Shown here in pieces: positions 33,263 through 40,668 of a DNA stretch of 54,084 bases. Each line of letters opens with the position of its first letter. The first letter of the stretch is position 1. Position numbers and translations under genes: made by a program. The stretch is from positions 1-54,084 of the forward strand of contig NZ_JAAOTJ010000029.1 in assembly GCF_011297335.1 (NCBI RefSeq). Reading direction: 5' to 3'. This DNA comes from Catellatospora methionotrophica (GTDB lineage Bacteria; Actinomycetota; Actinomycetes; Mycobacteriales; Micromonosporaceae). The notes beneath the pieces are model-generated. The model did not search any database and was not told the DNA's origin. It saw only the letters and a list, made by a program, of their open reading frames with translations.

Positions 33263-33331
33263 ATGAGTGAATATTCCGTTTTGTCAGTAACCGACCCGGC
33301 AGACCCCCGCCGCGCCGCGAGCGCCCGGTGA
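33263..33331 (+). CDS. 22-codon upstream ORF coupled to 5-FCL
   Basis: An ATG preceded by GAGGA (spacing about 5 nt) opens a 22-codon frame rich in Ser, Asp, Pro and Arg. It begins MSEYSVLSV and ends with two Arg-containing clusters. Its TGA overlaps the GTG of the downstream gene as GTGA, so ribosomes ending here could restart on 5-FCL, which has only a weak ribosome site of its own. It may be a leader peptide or simply a translational coupler. Conservation is unknown. Confidence 0.5.
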   Translation: MSEYSVLSVTDPADPRRAASAR

Positions 33332-33915
33332 CCACACCGTCCGCCATCAAGCGCGACCTGCGCATTGCCGTACTCGCCGCCCGGCGCGCACTCGGTGACG
33401 CGAGCACCGGCTTCGACGCGGCGCTCGCCGAGCGGCTGCCCGAACTGATCTCCCCGGACGCGGCGGTGACGGTGTGCGCGTACGTGCCGATGACCGGCGA
33501 ACCCGGCGGCCCCGAGCTGCCCGGACGGCTGGCCGCCACGCCCGGCGTGGCCCGCGTGCTGCTGCCGGTGCTGCTGCCCGACCGTGACCTCGACTGGGCC
33601 CGATACGAGGGGCCGGACTCGCTGGTGCCCGCCGCGCGGGGACTGCGCGAGCCGACCGGCCGGCGCACCGGAGTGACCGGGATCACCTTCGCTGATCTCG
33701 TGCTGGTCCCGGCCGTCGCCGTGGACCGGCGCGGGGTGCGGCTGGGCCGCGGCGGGGGCAGCTACGACCGGGCCCTGGCCAGGGTCGCCGGGGACACGCC
33801 GGTCATCGCGCTGCTGTACGACGGCGAACTGGTCGACGAGGTCCCCGCGCAGGCACACGACCAGCGGGTCGGCGGCGTACTGCTGCCCAGCGGCCTGCGG
33901 CGCATTCCCGGCTGA
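33328..33915 (+). CDS. 5-formyltetrahydrofolate cyclo-ligase
   Basis: 195 aa. ATP-dependent conversion of 5-formyl-THF to 5,10-methenyl-THF. Family motifs: 'IKRDLRIAVLAARRAL', 'VCAYVPMTGEPG' and the C-terminal 'LVLVPAVAVDRRGVRLGRGGGSYDRAL'. The GTG start at 33328 overlaps the stop of a 22-codon upstream ORF. It is divergent from the cyclase gene. In many actinobacteria this gene sits beside galU-glp; here the cyclase gene has come between. Confidence 0.94.
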   Translation: MTTPSAIKRDLRIAVLAARRALGDASTGFDAALAERLPELISPDAAVTVCAYVPMTGEPGGPELPGRLAATPGVARVLLPVLLPDRDLDWARYEGPDSLVPAARGLREPTGRRTGVTGITFADLVLVPAVAVDRRGVRLGRGGGSYDRALARVAGDTPVIALLYDGELVDEVPAQAHDQRVGGVLLPSGLRRIPG

Positions 33916-34019
33916 CGCCGACAGTGTGATCGGCGACAGCCACTTGGCACGTCGCGGGGCGGTCAGGCACTATTAGCACTCGGTATACCCGAGTGCCAGA
34001 AATGATCATGGAGGGGAAC

Positions 34020-34349
34020 GTGCCCACCTACCAGTACGCCTGCACCGCTTGCGGTCACCAGCTGGAGGCCGTGCAGTCCTTCGCGGACGAGCCGCTGACC
34101 GAGTGCCCGACGTGCGAGGGCACCCTGCGCAAGCTGTTCTCCTCGGTCGGCGTGGTCTTCAAGGGCTCCGGCTTCTACCGCACCGACTCGCGCGGCAGCG
34201 GCTCCGGCACCACCCCGGCAGCGGCCGGCAGCTCGTCGGGCAGCAGCTCGTCGAGCAGCGGTTCCTCGAGCAGCGGTTCCTCGTCGAGCAGCAGCACGTC
34301 GTCGTCCACCACCTCGGCATCGTCGAGCGCGAGCAGCGGCAGCTCCTGA
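34020..34349 (+). CDS. FmdB-type zinc-ribbon protein with serine-rich tail
   Basis: 109 aa. The first ~45 residues are an FmdB/CxxC zinc ribbon ('PTYQYACTACGHQLEAVQSF', 'LTECPTCEGTLRKLFSSVGVVFKGSGFYRTD') with two CxxC pairs. From about residue 62 to the end it is almost pure Ser with some Gly/Thr/Ala. The ribbon family has been linked to regulation of amide-related genes but is generally of unknown function. The GTG at 34020 has GAGGGG about 5 nt upstream. It follows the 5-FCL gene by 104 bp, as in many actinobacteria. Confidence 0.88.
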   Translation: MPTYQYACTACGHQLEAVQSFADEPLTECPTCEGTLRKLFSSVGVVFKGSGFYRTDSRGSGSGTTPAAAGSSSGSSSSSSGSSSSGSSSSSSTSSSTTSASSSASSGSS

Positions 34350-34422
34350 GGTTCGCCCGCAATGTCCGTTTGCGCGCTATAGTGCGGCGGTGCGTCAGCT
34401 CCGCTCCCGCCGTAGCCTGCGG

Positions 34423-34596
34423 TCAGTCCCAGTGCGGCGGGCGCTCGTCACGCAGCCGGTCGTCGTTGCTCCACGACCGCTCGCCCCAACCCCGGTCGGT
34501 GTCCTCACGGGTCTGGTCGGGCAGCACGGGCGTGTCGTCGTCGAGTTCCACCACCCGGTCGTCGTCGCGACCGCCGAACCCAGCCTCAGTGCTCAC
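34423..34596 (-). CDS. Conserved small acidic protein, 57 aa
   Basis: A minus-strand frame of 57 codons starting GTG at 34596. It is rich in Asp, Arg and Trp, with 'DDDRVVELDDDTPVLPDQT', 'EDTDRGWGERSWSNDDRL' and the C-terminus 'DERPPHWD'. From memory this ending recurs in small actinobacterial proteins, and the frame has consistent G/C third positions. TATGCT stands 6 nt before the GTG, so it is a leaderless candidate. Only 20 bp separate its start from the divergent 96-aa gene. Function unknown; the D/W/R pattern suggests a small binding protein. Confidence 0.75.
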   Translation of the reverse strand: MSTEAGFGGRDDDRVVELDDDTPVLPDQTREDTDRGWGERSWSNDDRLRDERPPHWD

Positions 34597-34602
34597 CCTC
34601 GC

Positions 34603-34608
34603 AGCATA
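34603..34608 (-). promoter_or_regulatory. -10 box (TATGCT), leaderless candidate for the 57-aa gene
   Basis: TANNNT ending 6 nt before the GTG at 34596; any -35 would lie inside the divergent 96-aa gene. Confidence 0.5.
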
Positions 34609-34616
34609 GGGCAGCC

Positions 34617-34907
34617 GTGGTGACCCGGCCCGCCGACGACCAGTGGCGACGGCCCAACCCGTCCGACAGCGGGGCCGACGCTGATCGAGCCGAAGCCGCG
34701 TACCCCGGGCCGCCTCCGGCGGTGCAGCCCCCGCCAGGCTGGCATCCGGCGGTGGCGCCGCGCACGGTCGCCCCGCGTCCGCTGCCCGCCCTGGACCACG
34801 ACGCGATCGATCTGGCCGAGGAGCGCGCGGACCGGTTCACCAACGCGCTCGGCATCGCCGCGGGCATCGTGCTGATCCTTGTCGCCTGCGTGCAGTGGCG
34901 GACCTGA
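34617..34907 (+). CDS. Small single-pass membrane protein, 96 aa
   Basis: A Pro-rich first half ('AYPGPPPAVQPPPGWHPAVA', 'PRTVAPRPLPALDHDAIDLAEERADRF') leads to one C-terminal membrane helix ('NALGIAAGIVLILVACVQW') ending 5 residues from the stop, i.e. tail-anchored with a cytoplasmic N-terminus. Function unknown; it looks family-restricted. Two adjacent GTG codons (34617, 34620) can start it, with no clear ribosome site. It is divergent from the 57-aa gene and convergent with the DUF2231 gene, whose stop is 3 bp away. Confidence 0.7.
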   Translation: MVTRPADDQWRRPNPSDSGADADRAEAAYPGPPPAVQPPPGWHPAVAPRTVAPRPLPALDHDAIDLAEERADRFTNALGIAAGIVLILVACVQWRT

Positions 34908-34910
34908 CGG

Positions 34911-35396
34911 TCAGATGTTGCTCCACACCGCCTGGGCACCGGTGTCGCCGGTCTTGAACACGTAGTACGCGGTGGCCGCGGCGGCGAACAGGTTCAGCGC
35001 GATCAGCGCCCAGCCGATGGCGCGCGAACCGCTGGTCGCGGGCTTCTTCGCGGCGGAGTGGGTGAACAGCACCAGCGCGATGGCCAGCACACCCAGCAGG
35101 GTGCCCGCCCAGGCCGCGGCGTCGCCGTAGTCCTTGTGCAGGTCGACCTGGGCCAGGATCTGCGGCGGGTAGCCCTTCTCGACCAGCGTCGTGAACAGCG
35201 CCTCGCCGCTCTGGCGCGCGAACCACAGCGCGATGGGCGCGCCCACCGCGAGCAGCAGCACCGCCCAGCCGATGAAGCGGCGGACCGACGGCGCGAACGC
35301 GTAGACCACCACTGCGGCGATCAGCAGCGGGGCGAAGACGACTGCGGCGTGCACGAGCAGGGGGTGAGCCGGCAGGCCGAGCAGTTCCTCGAACAC
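34911..35396 (-). CDS. DUF2231 membrane protein
   Basis: 161 aa, four hydrophobic helices. It has the family opening 'LLGLPAHPLLVHAAVVFAPLL', then 'RRFIGWAVLLLAVGAPIALW', 'GTLLGVLAIALVLFTHSA' and 'AIGWALIALNLFAAAATAYYVF'. The His residues in 'HPLLVH' suggest haem or metal contact, but function is not known. The GTG start at 35396 has GGAGG 4 nt upstream. It is divergent from the FurA gene. Confidence 0.85.
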   Translation of the reverse strand: MFEELLGLPAHPLLVHAAVVFAPLLIAAVVVYAFAPSVRRFIGWAVLLLAVGAPIALWFARQSGEALFTTLVEKGYPPQILAQVDLHKDYGDAAAWAGTLLGVLAIALVLFTHSAAKKPATSGSRAIGWALIALNLFAAAATAYYVFKTGDTGAQAVWSNI

Positions 35397-35544
35397 TGTG
35401 CCTCCACGTGGATTCCGGGGGTGCGTACCCAAGGTCATGGTGAGCCTAGACCCGCCCACGTCGATGGGACAGAGGGGGAATGGCCCGTGTCGCAGACCAC
35501 GTAAATCGGACCTTTTCTTGAGAGGATCCAAGTTAGCTGCTGAA

Positions 35545-36000
35545 ATGGTGGTCATGACCGGCGACATCGAGCCTCAGGCTCTCCTTCGCGCGCGGGGCCT
35601 GCGGGTGACCCGGCCGCGCCTCGCCGTGCTCGACATCCTCGGCCAGGGCGGCCACCTCGAAGTCGAGGAGATCACCCGGCAGGCGCGCCAGCGCCTCGAC
35701 TCCGTCTCCATCCAGGCCGTCTACGACGTGCTCGGCGCGCTCGCCCGCGCGGGCCTGGCCCGGCGCATCGAACCGGCTGGCTCCCCGGCCCGCTACGAGG
35801 CCCGCAGCGGCGACAACCATCACCACATCGTCTGCCGTGGCTGCGGCGCGATCGCCGACGTCGACTGCGCCACCGGGCAGGCCCCGTGCCTCGACCCGAG
35901 CCAGACCCACGGCTTCGCCCTCGACGAGGCCGAGGTCACCTACTGGGGCCTGTGCCCGTCCTGCCAGCGGCTCGCCGCCGAGGACCGCACCCCCGCCTGA
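35545..36000 (+). CDS. furA: FurA/CatR-type Fur-family repressor
   Basis: 151 aa. The winged-helix domain ('RARGLRVTRPRLAVLDIL', 'VSIQAVYDVLGALARAGLARRIEP') and metal site 'DNHHHIVCRGCGAIADVDC' are followed by 'GFALDEAEVTYWGLCPSCQ', very close to mycobacterial FurA and Streptomyces CatR, the redox-sensitive repressors of katG. Two CxxC pairs are present. A second in-frame ATG at 35554 is possible. Unlike the usual furA-katG pair, no catalase-peroxidase gene follows; the next gene is convergent, 1 bp past the stop. Confidence 0.9.
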   Translation: MVVMTGDIEPQALLRARGLRVTRPRLAVLDILGQGGHLEVEEITRQARQRLDSVSIQAVYDVLGALARAGLARRIEPAGSPARYEARSGDNHHHIVCRGCGAIADVDCATGQAPCLDPSQTHGFALDEAEVTYWGLCPSCQRLAAEDRTPA

Positions 36001-36001
36001 C

Positions 36002-36877
36002 TCAGACGGTCGCCGTCTCCACCGCGGCCCAGGTCTCCTTCACCGGCGCGTCCGCGCCCGCCGGGCACACCCGCCGGAAGTCGCACCAGCTGCACAGGCT
36101 GCTCGGCCGGACCGGGAAGGCCTCGTCGGGCGGCGTGCCGTCGGCCAGGGCCTTCTCCGCCGCCACGATGTCACCGGCGGTGTCCTCGGCACGCTTGACG
36201 TGCCGGGCGATCGACTCCGGGGTGTGCTGGTGCGCGGCGACCGTGCCGGTCGGCAGATGATGCAGCTCGACGGTGCGGCAGGGACGGCGGAACACCCGCT
36301 CGGCGGCGAACGCGTACAGCGCCATGGCCAGCGAGCCGCGGGCGTCGTCGGCGTCCAGGCCGGTGCGGCCGGTCTTGTAGTCGACGATCACGGCTTCGCC
36401 GTTGCGCGCGTCGATGCGGTCGGCCCGGCCGCTCAGCGCCAGCACGGCCGTCTTCGCCGCCACGGTGCGCTCCACACCCAGCAGGTCGAGTTCCGGATCC
36501 AGCTCCGCGGTGTACGCCTCCAGCCAGCCCAGCGCGCGTTCGTACACCGCCCGCTCCTGCTCGTCGTCGCGGTAGCCCTCGCGTACCCAGGTCGCCTTGA
36601 GCAGGCGCGGCAGGGCGGCGCTGTTCCGCCGCTCCACGGGCACGTCCCACCAGTTGCGCAGCGCGGTGTGCACGCTCGCGCCGAGCGAGTTGTGCGCCCA
36701 GGCGGGCCCCTTCTGCGGGGCGGGCCGGTCGAGGTAGGTGTGCCGGTAGCGGCGGGGGCAGTCGGCGTACGACGAGAGCTTGCTCGGGGTGCACACGAAC
36801 AGGCGCTCAGGCATCAGATCGAAGCCGAGCTGCTCCGGAACGTCCTTGCCACGGCGGGGTTGGGGGGTTCGGCTCAC
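36002..36877 (-). CDS. RecB-family PD-(D/E)XK nuclease domain protein
   Basis: 291 aa. PDDEXK_1 domain: 'SKLSSYADCPRRYRHTYLDR' at the N-terminus, 'GRADRIDARNGEAVIVDYKTG' with catalytic D and DYK, and a C-terminal cluster 'LCSWCDFRRVCPAG'. The Cys of 'YADCP' plus three Cys at the end form the AddB/Cas4-type 4Fe-4S site. No helicase domain is attached and no cas genes are near. It is a conserved actinobacterial stand-alone nuclease, probably in DNA repair. The GTG at 36877 has AGGA about 7 nt upstream. Palindrome copy 4 lies 54 bp upstream. Confidence 0.9.
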   Translation of the reverse strand: MSRTPQPRRGKDVPEQLGFDLMPERLFVCTPSKLSSYADCPRRYRHTYLDRPAPQKGPAWAHNSLGASVHTALRNWWDVPVERRNSAALPRLLKATWVREGYRDDEQERAVYERALGWLEAYTAELDPELDLLGVERTVAAKTAVLALSGRADRIDARNGEAVIVDYKTGRTGLDADDARGSLAMALYAFAAERVFRRPCRTVELHHLPTGTVAAHQHTPESIARHVKRAEDTAGDIVAAEKALADGTPPDEAFPVRPSSLCSWCDFRRVCPAGADAPVKETWAAVETATV

Positions 36878-36931
36878 CGCCAGATCCTGCCAGCCCGGTG
36901 GGACACCGGCCACCCGACCCGCCGCCTTTTG

Positions 36932-36994
36932 TAGACGCTGGCCTATCTCATCGAAAATCCGGCGATCGGAGTCGATGTGATAGGCCAGCGTCTA
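36932..36994. repeat. 63-bp dispersed palindrome, copy 4
   Basis: Left arm 36932-36954, centre 36955-36971, right arm 36972-36994. One mismatch within the arms (left CTC against right GTG). The centre is TCCG-GCGAT-CGGA, a compensated variant of the mini-hairpin in other copies. It lies 17 bp past the marC stop. Confidence 0.95.
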
Positions 36995-37011
36995 TGAGAA
37001 GCCAGGGTGTG

Positions 37012-37629
37012 TCACGGGTGGGCGGTGGTGAACATCTCGACGAAGGCGCCGACGGAGTCGGCCATCAGCTGGACGGCGATGGCGGCCAGCAGCAGGCCCG
37101 CGATCCGGGTCAGCACCTCGATACCGCCGGGTCGCAGCACCTTCACGATGAACCCGGAGTAGCGCAGCACCAGCCACACCGCGACCATGACCGCCACGAT
37201 GCCGAGCCCGATCGCGAAGTAGTCACCGCCGCTGTCGGCGCGCTGCACGAACAGCATCGTCGCCACGATCGCGCCCGGCCCGGCCAGCAGCGGCGTGCCG
37301 AGCGGCACCAGGGCGATGTTGGACGTCGACTGCTGGTCGGGGTCGTCGGCCTTGCCGGTGAGCAGTTCCAGCGCGACCAGGACCAGCAGCAGGCCACCCG
37401 CGCCCTGCAGCGCGGGCAGCTGGATGTGCAGGTAGTCGAGGATGGTCTGGCCCGCCACCGCGAAGACCGCGATGACGCCCAGCGCCAGCGCGACCGCGTG
37501 CGTGGCGGCCTTGTGGCGCTCCCGGGCGGGCAGTGCCCCGGTCAGCGCGAGAAAGATGGGCACCATTCCCGGCGGGTCGGTGATGACGAGCAGGGTGACG
37601 AAGACCTCGCCGAAGAACTTCCAATCCAC
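37012..37629 (-). CDS. MarC-family integral membrane protein
   Basis: 205 aa with six predicted membrane helices. Family signatures: 'FVTLLVITDPPGMVPIFLALT', 'ALELLTGKADDP', 'IALVPLGTPLLAGPGAIVATMLFV' and 'GGIEVLTRIAGLLLAAIAVQLMADSV'. Substrate is unknown (MarC was once linked wrongly to multidrug resistance). The start is unsure: GTG at 37629 gives the family-like 'MDWKFFGEVF', while upstream GTG/TTG codons are also open. It follows the PHP gene by 27 bp. Confidence 0.85.
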   Translation of the reverse strand: MDWKFFGEVFVTLLVITDPPGMVPIFLALTGALPARERHKAATHAVALALGVIAVFAVAGQTILDYLHIQLPALQGAGGLLLVLVALELLTGKADDPDQQSTSNIALVPLGTPLLAGPGAIVATMLFVQRADSGGDYFAIGLGIVAVMVAVWLVLRYSGFIVKVLRPGGIEVLTRIAGLLLAAIAVQLMADSVGAFVEMFTTAHP

Positions 37630-37656
37630 ACCGGATCTTTGCACGCCCGGCAAGGG

Positions 37657-38523
37657 TTAGCCGACGACTCCCGTGACCGGGGTGGCGCCGGTCGCACCCG
37701 CGACGATCCGCGCGAGGGCTCCGGGGGCCGTGGTGTACTCCCCGATCCGCACCTTCTTGTGCGTGCCGTGGAAGTCCGAGCTGCCGGTGACGAACAGCCC
37801 CAGCGCGGCGGCGACGCGGCGGACCTCGTCGCGTTCGGCCGGGCTGTGGTCGTGGTGGTCGGCCTCCAGGCCGTCCAGCCCGGCGGCCGCGAGCTGCCCG
37901 AAGACCTCCTCCGGCACGACCCGCCCGCGCACCCGGGCACGCGGGTGGGCGAACACGGTCACCCCGCCCGCGCCCTGCACCAGGCGCAGCGCCTCGAACA
38001 CGTCGAGGTCCTCCTTGGGCAGCCGGTACGGGCTGCCGTTGCCGATCCAGCGCGGGCCGAACGCCTCCTGGGTGTCGGCGACGAGCCCGGCCCGGATCAG
38101 CGCGGCGGCCAGGTGCGGCCGCCCGACGGTGCCGCCGTCGGCGTGGGCCAGGATGTCGTCCCAGTCGATGTCGATGCCGTCGGCCCGCATCAGCGCGACC
38201 ATGCGCTCGGCGCGCCCGAGCCGCGACTCGCGGACCCGGGCCAGTGCCGCGGTCAGCTGCTCGTCGGCGGGGTCGAACAGGTACGCCAGCAGGTGCAGCG
38301 GGATGGACTCGCCCGCGCCGTGCCAGCGGCAGCTCAGCTCCGCGCCACGGATCAGGGTGAGGCCGGGCGGCAGCGCGGCGGCGGCAGCCGCCCAGCCGGC
38401 GGTGGTGTCGTGGTCGGTGAGCGCGACGACCGCCATGCCCGCCGCACCGGCCTGGCGCATCAGCTCGTCGGGAGGGGTGGTGCCGTCACTCGCGGTGGAG
38501 TGCAGGTGCAGGTCGATCGTCAC
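37657..38523 (-). CDS. PHP-domain phosphoesterase (RNase AM / 3',5'-nucleoside bisphosphatase type)
   Basis: 288 aa. Metal-binding PHP motifs 'IDLHLHSTASDGTTPPDEL', 'ALTDHDTTAGWAAA', 'GAELSC', 'GRPHLAAALI', 'VFAHPRA', 'EADHHDH' and 'VTGSSDFHG' are all present. These suit hydrolysis of pAp or trimming of RNA 5' ends. The GTG start overlaps the stop of the upstream beta-propeller gene by 4 bp (GTGA), so it is the third gene of the sigma-factor operon. Confidence 0.9.
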   Translation of the reverse strand: MTIDLHLHSTASDGTTPPDELMRQAGAAGMAVVALTDHDTTAGWAAAAAALPPGLTLIRGAELSCRWHGAGESIPLHLLAYLFDPADEQLTAALARVRESRLGRAERMVALMRADGIDIDWDDILAHADGGTVGRPHLAAALIRAGLVADTQEAFGPRWIGNGSPYRLPKEDLDVFEALRLVQGAGGVTVFAHPRARVRGRVVPEEVFGQLAAAGLDGLEADHHDHSPAERDEVRRVAAALGLFVTGSSDFHGTHKKVRIGEYTTAPGALARIVAGATGATPVTGVVG

Positions 38524-39731
38524 TTGCCGGCGCCGTACGAAGGGATCATGGTCCACCCGGGCTGGACGTCGGGCGGCAGCGTGACCTGGAGCTTCGTGCC
38601 GTCGGTCCGGCAGGCGAAGATGCCGTGGGCGTCGGTCTGCGCCAGCGCGGTCCGGGCGTCGGACCAGACCACCGCGTCCACCGCGGTGATCGGGCAGTCG
38701 GCCTGCAACACGAGTGCTTCCACCTGCGTCTGTTTCTTGCCTGCCGACGCGGCGTTGATCCGCGACTTGTCCAGGTCGAGGATCTGCAGCCCGCTCGGCG
38801 CCGCCACGGCCAGCAACCGGCCGTCGGGGGAGAGCGCTGCGTGCAGCTTGACCAGTGCTCGGGCCAGCAGTTCGCCGCAGCCCAGCCGCGCGCCGATCTT
38901 CAGGCCCTTCTTGACCGCGGTGACGTCGACCAGGCACAGCAGCTCGTCCCGGCCCCGCACGATGCCGACGGCGGCGTTGGCCCCGGCGCTGCCGAACACC
39001 GCGAGCAGCTCCGCGTTCCAGGTCTCGGTGTACCGCGAGGGCGCCTCGGCGCTCCAGTAGTCGAAGCCCTTGTCGCTGGCGACGACCACGCGCTCGCCGA
39101 AGAAGGCCACCGGGGCGGCCGTGGCGGGCACCGGCGACGAGGCGATGGTGGTGCCCCGGTCCTGGCCGGTGACCTTGGTGACCGCCAGCGTGCCCTGGTC
39201 GTTGGTGGCGACCCGGGTGCCGTCGTGGCTCACGGTCCACTCCGCCTGCCCGGACAGCGTGACCGGCGTGCCTGCGCTGTTGGGCAGCAGGCGCACGGTG
39301 TTGGCGTCGGAGTACACCCAGCCCTCGGGCACCTTGGCGATCATGGAGACGTCGCCGACGTGGTCGAGGTCCACCCGCTGCCCGTCGCTGGTCCACAACT
39401 GCTGGCCGACCAGCAGGTCGACCGGCAGCTCCATGGTCGGCAGCTGGGTCTGGCGGCTGGTGGCGGGCTGGTCGGCTCCCCACAGGTTCTGGGAGGTGAC
39501 CCGGTTGGGGTCGGTGGCGGTCATCGTCGCGGGGCCGAGCCCCTGCGCGGCGACGGCGCCGCCGAGCACGGTCGCGAAGGCGAACACCGTCATCGTGCCC
39601 GTCGCCGTCCGCCGTCGCCGCGTCGTCCGGCGCGCCTTGCGGATGGCGCGGCCGGCCGGGTCGGCGGCGGCAGGCAGGGTCTGCGCGCGAGCCGCGAACA
39701 TCTCACGCAGCTCGTCCTCAAGCATGGTCAC
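38520..39731 (-). CDS. Membrane-anchored beta-propeller-like protein paired with a SigE-family sigma factor
   Basis: 403 aa. A short cytoplasmic N-terminus ('MLEDELREMFAARAQTLPAA') is followed by a basic Arg-rich stretch, one membrane helix at about 45-65 ('MTVFAFATVLGGAVAAQGL') and a ~335-residue outer domain with WD/YVTN-like blades ('EWTVSHDGTRVATNDQGTLAV', 'LHAALSPDGRLLAVAAPSGLQIL'). Position and topology fit an anti-sigma or sensor partner for the upstream sigma factor, but no zinc anti-sigma HxxxCxxC motif is seen. It overlaps the sigma gene stop by 4 bp. Confidence 0.75.
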   Translation of the reverse strand: MTMLEDELREMFAARAQTLPAAADPAGRAIRKARRTTRRRRTATGTMTVFAFATVLGGAVAAQGLGPATMTATDPNRVTSQNLWGADQPATSRQTQLPTMELPVDLLVGQQLWTSDGQRVDLDHVGDVSMIAKVPEGWVYSDANTVRLLPNSAGTPVTLSGQAEWTVSHDGTRVATNDQGTLAVTKVTGQDRGTTIASSPVPATAAPVAFFGERVVVASDKGFDYWSAEAPSRYTETWNAELLAVFGSAGANAAVGIVRGRDELLCLVDVTAVKKGLKIGARLGCGELLARALVKLHAALSPDGRLLAVAAPSGLQILDLDKSRINAASAGKKQTQVEALVLQADCPITAVDAVVWSDARTALAQTDAHGIFACRTDGTKLQVTLPPDVQPGWTMIPSYGAGK

Positions 39732-40432
39732 CGCCCAGGTTGGCCGACCGGCACACGGGCCGGTCGAACAGCTTCCCTCCGAGGCGACGGCACCGCGGGT
39801 GCGGTGACCGGGGTGGGCTCGGCCGTCAGGATGACCTCGCCCACAGGCAGGTCGAGCAACTCCTTGACGACCCTGCCCGCCCGCTGCTTCGGGACCGCCG
39901 GCTCCGCCGCCTGCGCGGACGGCAACCTGCCGGTGATTCCCTCAGCGGCCAGCCGCTGCCGCAGCGTGCCCAGGGCGCGTGACGTCTGGCTCTTCACGGT
40001 CCCGGGCGAGATCTGCAGCATCGCGGCTGTCTGCGCCTCAGACATGTCCTCGTAGAAACGCAGGACCAGCACGGCGCGTTGTCGTGCCGGCAGAGCTTTG
40101 ACATGTTTCCACATCACATCGCGCTCTAGCTGCTCTTCGAGGTTGTCCGGGGCTGCCCGTTCCGGGAGGAATTCGGTGGGTCGCTCGCCGTGCCAGCGTC
40201 GCCGCCACCAACTGGTCGCGGTGTTCACGAGCACCCGGCGGGCGTACGGCTCCACCGCCTCGATCTGTCCCAGGCGCTTCCACGCCAGGTACGTCTTCGT
40301 GAGCGCCGTCTGCAGCAGGTCCTCCGCGGTGGACCAGTCACCGGCCAGCAGGTATGCCGTGCGCAGCAAGGCAGCCGAACGTGCGGTCACGAACTCGCGG
40401 AACTCGTCCTCCATGGCCGACCGGTGGCTCAC
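39728..40432 (-). CDS. SigE-family ECF RNA polymerase sigma factor
   Basis: 234 aa. Region 2: 'FREFVTARSAALLRTAYLLAGDWSTAEDLLQTALTKTYLAW'. Region 4: 'LPARQRAVLVLRFYEDMSEAQTAAMLQISPGTVKSQTSRAL'. A ~65-aa C-terminal extension follows. The GTG at 40432 is chosen because GGAGG stands 7 nt upstream. The gene forms an overlapping operon with the membrane beta-propeller protein and the PHP phosphoesterase. An upstream GGGAACC box suggests autoregulation. Confidence 0.92.
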   Translation of the reverse strand: MSHRSAMEDEFREFVTARSAALLRTAYLLAGDWSTAEDLLQTALTKTYLAWKRLGQIEAVEPYARRVLVNTATSWWRRRWHGERPTEFLPERAAPDNLEEQLERDVMWKHVKALPARQRAVLVLRFYEDMSEAQTAAMLQISPGTVKSQTSRALGTLRQRLAAEGITGRLPSAQAAEPAVPKQRAGRVVKELLDLPVGEVILTAEPTPVTAPAVPSPRREAVRPARVPVGQPGR

Positions 40433-40505
40433 AGACGCACCTCCCATCGCAGGCGTACGTCGCGGACGCCTGACCGAGGCGCGCCGAACGCGCCCATCAC
40501 CCCGT

Positions 40506-40536
40506 GTATGAGGCTTCCGCACGCCGTTCGGTTCCC
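40506..40536 (-). promoter_or_regulatory. Candidate ECF-type promoter of the sigma operon
   Basis: On the minus strand GGGAACC (40530-40536) is a typical ECF -35 element, with CTCATAC (40506-40512) 17 nt downstream as possible -10, about 75 nt before the sigma start. Confidence 0.4.
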
Positions 40537-40553
40537 GGTATCGGTGGGATACC
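40537..40553. promoter_or_regulatory. Inverted repeat next to the ECF promoter
   Basis: GGTATC-GGTGG-GATACC, a perfect 6-bp dyad just upstream of the putative -35 of the sigma operon. It may bind an activator or repressor. Confidence 0.35.
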
Positions 40554-40668
40554 CCGTATGCGTAGCCTCAACGGACACACTGCCATGCTCGCGCTAGCGG
40601 ATCTAGATCTGGCAGTGAACTTTCCTGTCCACCGATCGGCCCTTTCGGCCCAGACCGAATAGTGCCCG

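Noticed and set aside
30183..33266. Very long open frame (about 1,000 codons) on the plus strand opposite the diguanylate cyclase and galU
   Set aside because: It is an antisense shadow produced by G/C third-position bias. It has no domain motif, Arg/Gly/Ala-rich composition and no ribosome site.
34206..34349. Serine-codon-rich stretch in the FmdB gene as a DNA repeat
   Set aside because: It is the coding part of a Ser-rich tail with mixed Ser codons; the frame and third positions are consistent with a protein.
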